DNA from: Alphaproteobacteria bacterium
GTDB taxonomy: Bacteria; Pseudomonadota; Alphaproteobacteria; SP197
DNA: 32,831 bases
Assembly: GCA_028277285.1 (NCBI GenBank)
Contig: JANQGO010000108.1
Span: 1-32,831, forward strand
Reading direction: 5' to 3'
The position numbers and the translations under genes were made by a program. Under the pieces are notes generated by a model. It was not told the origin of the DNA. It ran no database searches and saw only the letters and a list, made by a program, of their open reading frames with translations. Shown here one piece after another: positions 27,583 through 32,831 of this stretch (the stretch's first letter is position 1; each line of letters opens with the position of its first letter).

Positions 27583-28043
27583 GCGAGCTCGAGGGTCATG
27601 AAGACACTGTTGGGATCGGGGCGGTAGTCGGCGAAGGGCGGACATTCGACGAAGCCGAAGCGCGCGTAGAGCTCCCTTGCCGGCCGATAGCCCTCCATGG
27701 AGCCGGTCTCCAGGCTCAGCCGCCGGTAGCCGCGTTCGCGCGCGACGCCCAGAAGGTGCTCGACCATGCGCGCGGCGATGCCGCGCCCGCGATAGGCCTC
27801 AGCCGTATGCATGGACTTGATCTCGCCATGACTGGCGTCGAGCTGCTTAAGCGCACCGCAACCCAATAGATCGCCGTCATGCCACGCGGTCCAGAACGTC
27901 ACGCCGGGCTCGCGAAGCGAATCCAGATCAAGCGCGTGGGTGCTCTCGGGCGGCGCCTGGTCCGCGGCGTGATCCAGATGGGTCCTGAGAAGGTCCTGGA
28001 TTGCCGCGCCGCTGAGGTCGTCCTCGCGCATATCAATCTGCAT
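27579..28043 (-). CDS. GNAT family N-acetyltransferase
   Basis: HDGDLLGCGALKQLDASHGEIKSMHTAEAYRGRGIAARMVEHLLGVARERGYRRLSLETGSMEGYRPARELYARFGF. ATG 28043 preferred. Confidence 0.92.
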   Translation of the reverse strand: MQIDMREDDLSGAAIQDLLRTHLDHAADQAPPESTHALDLDSLREPGVTFWTAWHDGDLLGCGALKQLDASHGEIKSMHTAEAYRGRGIAARMVEHLLGVARERGYRRLSLETGSMEGYRPARELYARFGFVECPPFADYRPDPNSVFMTLELA

Positions 28044-28103
28044 GGTTGCCTGCCGCCTGGTGTCGTGGCGCCGCCCTATCATCCGGCGGCTATCGGCATC
28101 AAG

Positions 28104-29315
28104 TCAGGATGTCAGCAGCTGCTTGGCTTTCGCGAGACAGGCATCGCGGTCCGGCTGGAAGTCTTCCGCGCGCCACCAGGCCTCGACCGCGTCGACCACG
28201 CGGCCGACCTCCGGCCCCTTGGGCACGCCGAGTTCGACCACGTCCTGACCGCGGATCGGCAGCTTCGGATCGTCCCAACGGTTCGCCGTCTCCAGCATGG
28301 CGCGCCAGGCACCGGCGCGGCGCTCACCGTCATCGGCCCAGGCGAGCAGCACGAGGTCGCGATAGAGATCGGCGCCGCCATCGTAAAGCACCTGGCGCTG
28401 CGCCTTCTCATCCATCGCCGGGTCGAGCGAGACCGTCGGCGGCACCAGGGCGCCAAGCCGCGCCTTCTCCACATTCGACATGCGCAAACGGTCGGCGACG
28501 TCCTCGCCATCGCGCTCGATCAACGACGCCAGGCGGCGCACGGGATCGCGGTCGTCGATGCCGGTGAGCGCAAGCAGCCGCCCGAAATCATCGGCTTCGG
28601 GCAGCACCACCGCCAGTACGCCGGTCTCGTGCATGGCGGTCAGCGCGGGCACCGGATTGGCCGCCGACAAGAGCTTCAGCAGTTCGGTCCTGACCCGCTC
28701 CGCCGACAGGCGCGGCAGTTCGTCGCGAGCGTCAGCGCAGGCGCGCATGGCATCGCCGTCCGGCACCGCCTCGCCGAAATGGGCGAGGAAGCGAAAGAAA
28801 CGGAGGATGCGCAGGTAATCCTCCGCGATGCGCTCGGCCGGTTCGCCGACGAAGCGCACGTGGCCCGCGTCGAGATCCTCGCGGCCGCCGAAGGCGTCGA
28901 ACAAGGTCCCGTCGGGCCGCGCGCTCATGGCGTTGAAGGTGAAGTCGCGGCGCGAGGCATCGGCCAGCCAGTCGTCGGTAAACGCGACCTCCGCATGGCG
29001 CCCGTCGGTCTCGACGTCTTCGCGCAGCGTCGTCACCTCGAACGGCTGGCCCTTGGCGACAGCCGTCACGGTGCCGTGTTTGAGGCCGGTCGGCACCGCC
29101 TTCAGCTTGGCGGCCTTCAGCAGCGCCATGACGGTCTCAGGCGGATCGGGTGTGGCGATATCCATGTCGCTGATCGGCCGGCCGAGCAGGCAATCGCGCA
29201 CGCAGCCGCCGACAAAGCGAACTTCGCTGCCTTCCGCGGTCAGCGCCGCGATCACCGCGTTCGCGGCCGACGACGTCATTGCCGGCGCTAGCGTGATGCG
29301 TCCGACCGGCTCCAT
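28104..29315 (-). CDS. CCA tRNA nucleotidyltransferase/poly(A) polymerase-like
   Basis: VRFVGGCVRDCLLGRPISDMDIAT, RDFTFNAMSARPDGTLFDAFGGREDLDAGHVRFVG and EDYLRILRFFRFLAHFG. Confidence 0.93.
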   Translation of the reverse strand: MEPVGRITLAPAMTSSAANAVIAALTAEGSEVRFVGGCVRDCLLGRPISDMDIATPDPPETVMALLKAAKLKAVPTGLKHGTVTAVAKGQPFEVTTLREDVETDGRHAEVAFTDDWLADASRRDFTFNAMSARPDGTLFDAFGGREDLDAGHVRFVGEPAERIAEDYLRILRFFRFLAHFGEAVPDGDAMRACADARDELPRLSAERVRTELLKLLSAANPVPALTAMHETGVLAVVLPEADDFGRLLALTGIDDRDPVRRLASLIERDGEDVADRLRMSNVEKARLGALVPPTVSLDPAMDEKAQRQVLYDGGADLYRDLVLLAWADDGERRAGAWRAMLETANRWDDPKLPIRGQDVVELGVPKGPEVGRVVDAVEAWWRAEDFQPDRDACLAKAKQLLTS

Positions 29316-29593
29316 TACTCGCCGACCTGGCTCGGCTGGATCTCGCCGTCGACATAGGAGGGCGGCGTATAGTCGCCGGTCGGTTCGCCGCCCTCGAAGG
29401 CGGCAATCAGCACGAGCGCCAGCGCCATCGAACCGAGGGTGCCGATTACGATCATGGTCCACGGCGCGTCGCGCCATTGCGGCAACTGGCCCTTGGCTCT
29501 GAGTTCCTTGTTCTCGCGCGACAGCTTGTACCAGACGATGTAGCTGATGAGCGGCACGAAGATCAGCAGGAAGGGTAGGATTAAGCGGATCAT
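29315..29593 (-). CDS. Small membrane protein (DUF6111-like)
   Basis: 92 aa; two TM segments, MIRLILPFLLIFVPLISYIVWYKLSRENKELRAKGQLPQWRDAPW. TAATG overlap with the downstream gene. Confidence 0.75.
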   Translation of the reverse strand: MIRLILPFLLIFVPLISYIVWYKLSRENKELRAKGQLPQWRDAPWTMIVIGTLGSMALALVLIAAFEGGEPTGDYTPPSYVDGEIQPSQVGE

Positions 29594-30177
29594 GGATGAC
29601 CTTTCAAAACGCCAATCAAGTTGACAAGGATGGCCGCTGTTGCCCCCCAGATGTACCGGTCCTCGTATTCGAAGACGCTGTACCAGCGATCGGCGCCGCG
29701 CCAGAACATGCTTTCGCGGCGGTGGTTCTTCGGATCAGTCAGAAAGTCGAGCGGCACTTCGAAGGCATCGATGAACTCGATCCCGTCCGGCTTGAGTTCG
29801 ACCGGCGGCCGCACGATGCCGACCAGGGGCGCGATGGCGAAACCGGACCCCGCGCGGTGCGTGTTAAGCCGGGCGATGATCTCGACCTGAGCGGGATGGA
29901 GCGCCACTTCCTCTTCGGCCTCGCGCAAGGCGGCGGCGGCTTCATCGGCGTCGGCGTCCTCGATGCGTCCGCCGGGGAAACTGATTTGCCCGGCATGACT
30001 GTTCAGCCGCTCCGAACGCTGGCCGAAGATGACACTCATGCCGTCATCGCGGTCGACCAGGGGCACCAGGACCGCCGCCTTCTTGCTGACCGGTTCGGTC
30101 TCCCAGTCCGACGGCGGCACGTCGAGGATGGGTCGCGGCGCGGCACGCAGCGCGCCGATGACGGCGTCACGTGTCAT
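29590..30177 (-). CDS. NUDIX CoA pyrophosphatase-like hydrolase
   Basis: VIFGQRSERLNSHAGQISFPGGRIEDADADEAAAALREAEEEVAL contains UPF0035-type and Nudix motifs. ATG 30177 preferred. Confidence 0.9.
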   Translation of the reverse strand: MTRDAVIGALRAAPRPILDVPPSDWETEPVSKKAAVLVPLVDRDDGMSVIFGQRSERLNSHAGQISFPGGRIEDADADEAAAALREAEEEVALHPAQVEIIARLNTHRAGSGFAIAPLVGIVRPPVELKPDGIEFIDAFEVPLDFLTDPKNHRRESMFWRGADRWYSVFEYEDRYIWGATAAILVNLIGVLKGHP

Positions 30178-30733
30178 CGTCGAGTTTACCCAGCGTGAAG
30201 TACGCCCCACCGCTCCAGACACCCAGCACGTCGACGCCATCGTGCCGCTCCGTCTCGCCCAGGCCGACCAGTTCGTAATAGACGGCGCGCGCGATCAGCG
30301 CCTCCAGCCCCGGCCTGATCTCGATATAGGGTGCCGGCTCGCCCGTCGCCTTGTCGAACGCCACGCGGATCGGGTGGTCGGGACCGGCGGTGACCTCGTC
30401 ATCCACATTGGTGCGGAAGATCAGTTGCTGCGCCGCGCCCTCGCCGGTCGCGTCCACGTGCACCGCGACAAACGGCGCGTCATCAACGGTAATGCGCCTC
30501 TTTTCCGCGGGAGTCACCAAATAGTAACCGCCGTCGGGATCGCGCGTGAGGATGCCGGCGAACAGCTTCACCAGGGGCTTGCGGTTGATCGGCGAACCCT
30601 CGTGATACCAGGTGCCGTCGCGCGCGATACGGATGTCGATATCGGCGTGGAATACTTGGCGAAATCGGGCTTCGTCCTCGCGATTCAGCGCTTCGCGCGA
30701 TGACCCGGCCTCACGGGGTTGTGTTTCCGTCAT
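30167..30733 (-). CDS. DUF1285 domain-containing protein
   Basis: IDIRIARDGTWYHEGSPINRKPLVKLFAGILTRDPDGGYYLVTPAEKRRITVDDAPFVAV. ATG 30733 preferred over 30910, which lies in moxR antisense. Confidence 0.88.
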   Translation of the reverse strand: MTETQPREAGSSREALNREDEARFRQVFHADIDIRIARDGTWYHEGSPINRKPLVKLFAGILTRDPDGGYYLVTPAEKRRITVDDAPFVAVHVDATGEGAAQQLIFRTNVDDEVTAGPDHPIRVAFDKATGEPAPYIEIRPGLEALIARAVYYELVGLGETERHDGVDVLGVWSGGAYFTLGKLDDDT

Positions 30734-30800
30734 CGGTCTGGGTGATATCCTGTCGTGCAGACGCCAATTATATAGTTCGGGACACAGAAACGTAGGATCA

Positions 30801-31802
30801 ATGGCTGACACCCCACAAACCAACCTGCAAGACACCCAGGACCTGACCGCCGATATCGAACGAATCGGCGAAAAACTCGCCAAAGCGCGCAGCGCCATCG
30901 GCAATGTCATCTTCGGTCAGTCGGAGGTGGTTGAACAGACCCTGACCACACTTCTGGCGGGTGGCCACGCGCTGCTTATCGGCGTGCCGGGTCTCGGCAA
31001 GACCAAGCTGGTCGAAACCATCGGCACGGTGATGGGCCTGGACGAAAAGCGCGTCCAGTTCACGCCGGACCTGATGCCCGCCGACATTCTGGGATCTGAA
31101 GTCCTGGAAGAGGCCGATACCGGTCGGCGTTCGTTCCGCTTCATCCCCGGTCCGGTCTTCTGCCAGCTTCTGATGGCCGACGAGATCAACCGGGCGAGCC
31201 CGCGCACCCAGTCCGCCTTGCTGCAGGCGATGCAGGAAGGATCGGTCTCGGTCGCCGGCTCGCGGCACGAACTGCCCGATCCCTTCCACGTGCTGGCGAC
31301 CCAGAACCCGTTGGAGCTTGAGGGCACCTATCCGCTGCCGGAAGCACAACTCGACCGGTTCCTGATGGAAATCGATGTCGACTATCCCGGCCGCGATGCC
31401 GAGCGCGAGATGCTGGTGGTCACCACCGGCAGCGACGAGGCGCCGGTCGCCGAGGTGATGAGCGGCAACGAGCTGAAGGAAGCCCAGCGCCTGGTGCGCC
31501 GCATCCCGGTCGGCGAGAGCGTTGTCGAGGCGATCCTCTCGCTGGTGCGCTCGGGCCGCCCCGACGGCAGCGACACCACGGAGATGATCTCCTGGGGCCC
31601 CGGTCCGCGTGCCAGCCAGGCGCTGATGCTGGCCGCCCGCGCCCGTGCGCTGCTGGATGGCCGCTATGCCCCTTCGGTCGACGATGTCGTGACCCTGGCC
31701 GCGCCGGTGTTGCGTCACCGCATGGCGCTGACCTTCGCGGCCCGCGCCGACGGCATGACGGTCGACCGGGTGATCGAACGGCTGAAGGCGCCGCTCGCCT
31801 GA
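30801..31802 (+). CDS. MoxR-family AAA+ ATPase
   Basis: Walker A GVPGLGKTK, Walker B LLMADEINRASPRTQSALLQAMQEG and LATQNPLELEGTYPLPEAQLDRFL. Start ATGGCTGACACC at 30801. Confidence 0.96.
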   Translation: MADTPQTNLQDTQDLTADIERIGEKLAKARSAIGNVIFGQSEVVEQTLTTLLAGGHALLIGVPGLGKTKLVETIGTVMGLDEKRVQFTPDLMPADILGSEVLEEADTGRRSFRFIPGPVFCQLLMADEINRASPRTQSALLQAMQEGSVSVAGSRHELPDPFHVLATQNPLELEGTYPLPEAQLDRFLMEIDVDYPGRDAEREMLVVTTGSDEAPVAEVMSGNELKEAQRLVRRIPVGESVVEAILSLVRSGRPDGSDTTEMISWGPGPRASQALMLAARARALLDGRYAPSVDDVVTLAAPVLRHRMALTFAARADGMTVDRVIERLKAPLA

Positions 31803-31849
31803 CCGCGCCCGATGATCACCGTGTATCTCCTTCGCGCCACGGGCCGAGC

Positions 31850-32734
31850 ATGAGTGAGACGGCTGTCAGTTTCCGGCAGCGCGCCGAACAGCTCGTCGGC
31901 CATTTGCCGCCGCTGTTGGTCGAGGCCGAGCGGGTCGCGGCGATCGTGGCGCAGGGCGTGCACGGCAGGCGGCGCGTCGGCCCGGGCGAGGCGTTCTGGC
32001 AGTACCGGCGTTACGAGCCCGGCGAGGCGGCGAGCCTGATCGACTGGCGCGCGTCGGCCAAGTCGATGCAGCTCTATGTTCGCGAGAACGAATGGGAAGC
32101 CGCCGAGAGCGTCTGGCTGTGGTCCGACAATTCACCGTCGATGACCTATGGCTCGCGGCTTTCGGAATCGACGAAGCTGGAGCGTGCACGACTGTTGATC
32201 ATGGCGCTCGCCGTGCTGCTTGTGCGCGGCGACGAAAACATCGCGCTGCTCGGCGTCGACAAACGCCCGCGCACCGGCAGCGCGGCACTGACGCGTTTCG
32301 CGACGCGCCTGATGCATCAGGAGACCGAGGACGACACGCCCAGCCTGCCGCGTCACGAAATCCTGCCGCGCCATGCCCAGATCGTCTTGATCGGCGACTT
32401 CCTGGAACCGCTCGAATCCCTCGACGCCATGATTAAACACTTCGCGGGCTTGGGCGTTTCCGGCCACCTGCTGCAGGTCCTGGATCCCGCTGAGGAGAGC
32501 CTGCCTTATGCGGGCCGCGTCCTGTTCGACGGGTTCGAACGGGAAGGCACCATGCTGGCGAGCCGCGCTGAGGCCCTGCGCCAGGACTATGTCAACCGAT
32601 TGAAGGCGCACCAGGAGACACTCTCGGACATGGTGCGCCGCGCGCAGTGGACCTTCAGCATCCACCACACCGATGCCCAGCCGCAGTCCGCGCTGCTGCC
32701 GCTTTACGTTCACCTCTCCGGCCAGGTGGTGTGA
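31850..32734 (+). CDS. DUF58 domain-containing protein
   Basis: 294 aa; GRRRVGPGEAFWQYRRYEPGEAASLIDWRASAKSMQLYVRENEWEAAESVWLWSDNSPSM. Confidence 0.93.
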   Translation: MSETAVSFRQRAEQLVGHLPPLLVEAERVAAIVAQGVHGRRRVGPGEAFWQYRRYEPGEAASLIDWRASAKSMQLYVRENEWEAAESVWLWSDNSPSMTYGSRLSESTKLERARLLIMALAVLLVRGDENIALLGVDKRPRTGSAALTRFATRLMHQETEDDTPSLPRHEILPRHAQIVLIGDFLEPLESLDAMIKHFAGLGVSGHLLQVLDPAEESLPYAGRVLFDGFEREGTMLASRAEALRQDYVNRLKAHQETLSDMVRRAQWTFSIHHTDAQPQSALLPLYVHLSGQVV

Positions 32735-32742
32735 GGGTCTAG

Positions 32743-32831
32743 ATGGTCAGCCTCGGCCCCCTCGCCTTCGTCGCCCCCTGGGTCCTGGTCGCGCTCGTCG
32801 TGGTGCCGCTGCTCTGGTGGCTGCTCAAGAT
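32743..32831 (+). CDS. BatA-type N-terminal membrane domain protein, partial (runs off the window; possibly DUF4159 family)
   Basis: MVSLGPLAFVAPWVLVALVVVPLLWWLLK, the typical opening of BatA/DUF4159 proteins next to moxR-DUF58. Confidence 0.7.
   Translation, partial: MVSLGPLAFVAPWVLVALVVVPLLWWLLK

Noticed and set aside
27879-29291. 470-aa plus-strand ORF
   Set aside because: Antisense to the GNAT and CCA nucleotidyltransferase genes.
1-32831. CRISPR array, tRNA/rRNA genes, prophage or transposase genes
   Set aside because: No regularly spaced direct repeats, cloverleaf or CCA-terminated segments, phage structural genes or DDE/Y1 transposase motifs were recognised on either strand; small RNAs cannot be excluded without computation.

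Overview
High-GC window with the gene content and order of an alphaproteobacterial chromosome. Dense core-metabolism operons cover almost all of it. In order: csaA/tetR/proC/ybjN-like/ubiK (-); lgt-midA-pgeF (+, stop/start overlaps); nhaA (-); a Ca2+/Na+ antiporter, an M24-fold protein and two tandem paralogous MFS transporters (+); prs-rplY-pth-ychF (+); an orphan nucleotidyltransferase (-); dienelactone hydrolase (+); yciB-like (-); a class III aminotransferase (+); petABC-mtnP-apt-VOC (-); trmL-hemF-TIM-barrel isomerase (+); marR-GFA (+); GNAT (-); DUF1285-nudix-DUF6111-cca (-); moxR-DUF58-BatA-like (+, runs off the edge). I see no rRNA, tRNA, CRISPR array, prophage or obvious transposase. 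I found no clear new multi-gene system. The most interesting non-coding signals are: (i) a 140-bp element with terminal inverted repeats and several hairpins that fills a convergent intergenic gap and supplies one gene's stop codon; (ii) a dispersed palindromic repeat in two inverted copies with an apparently covarying hairpin; and (iii) three phased palindromes over the start of a marR gene. An M24 protein lacking canonical metal ligands, and a mis-started tandem MFS paralogue beginning at TTG inside TTGA, are also worth a look. All product calls come from reading the translations by eye; no database search was run.
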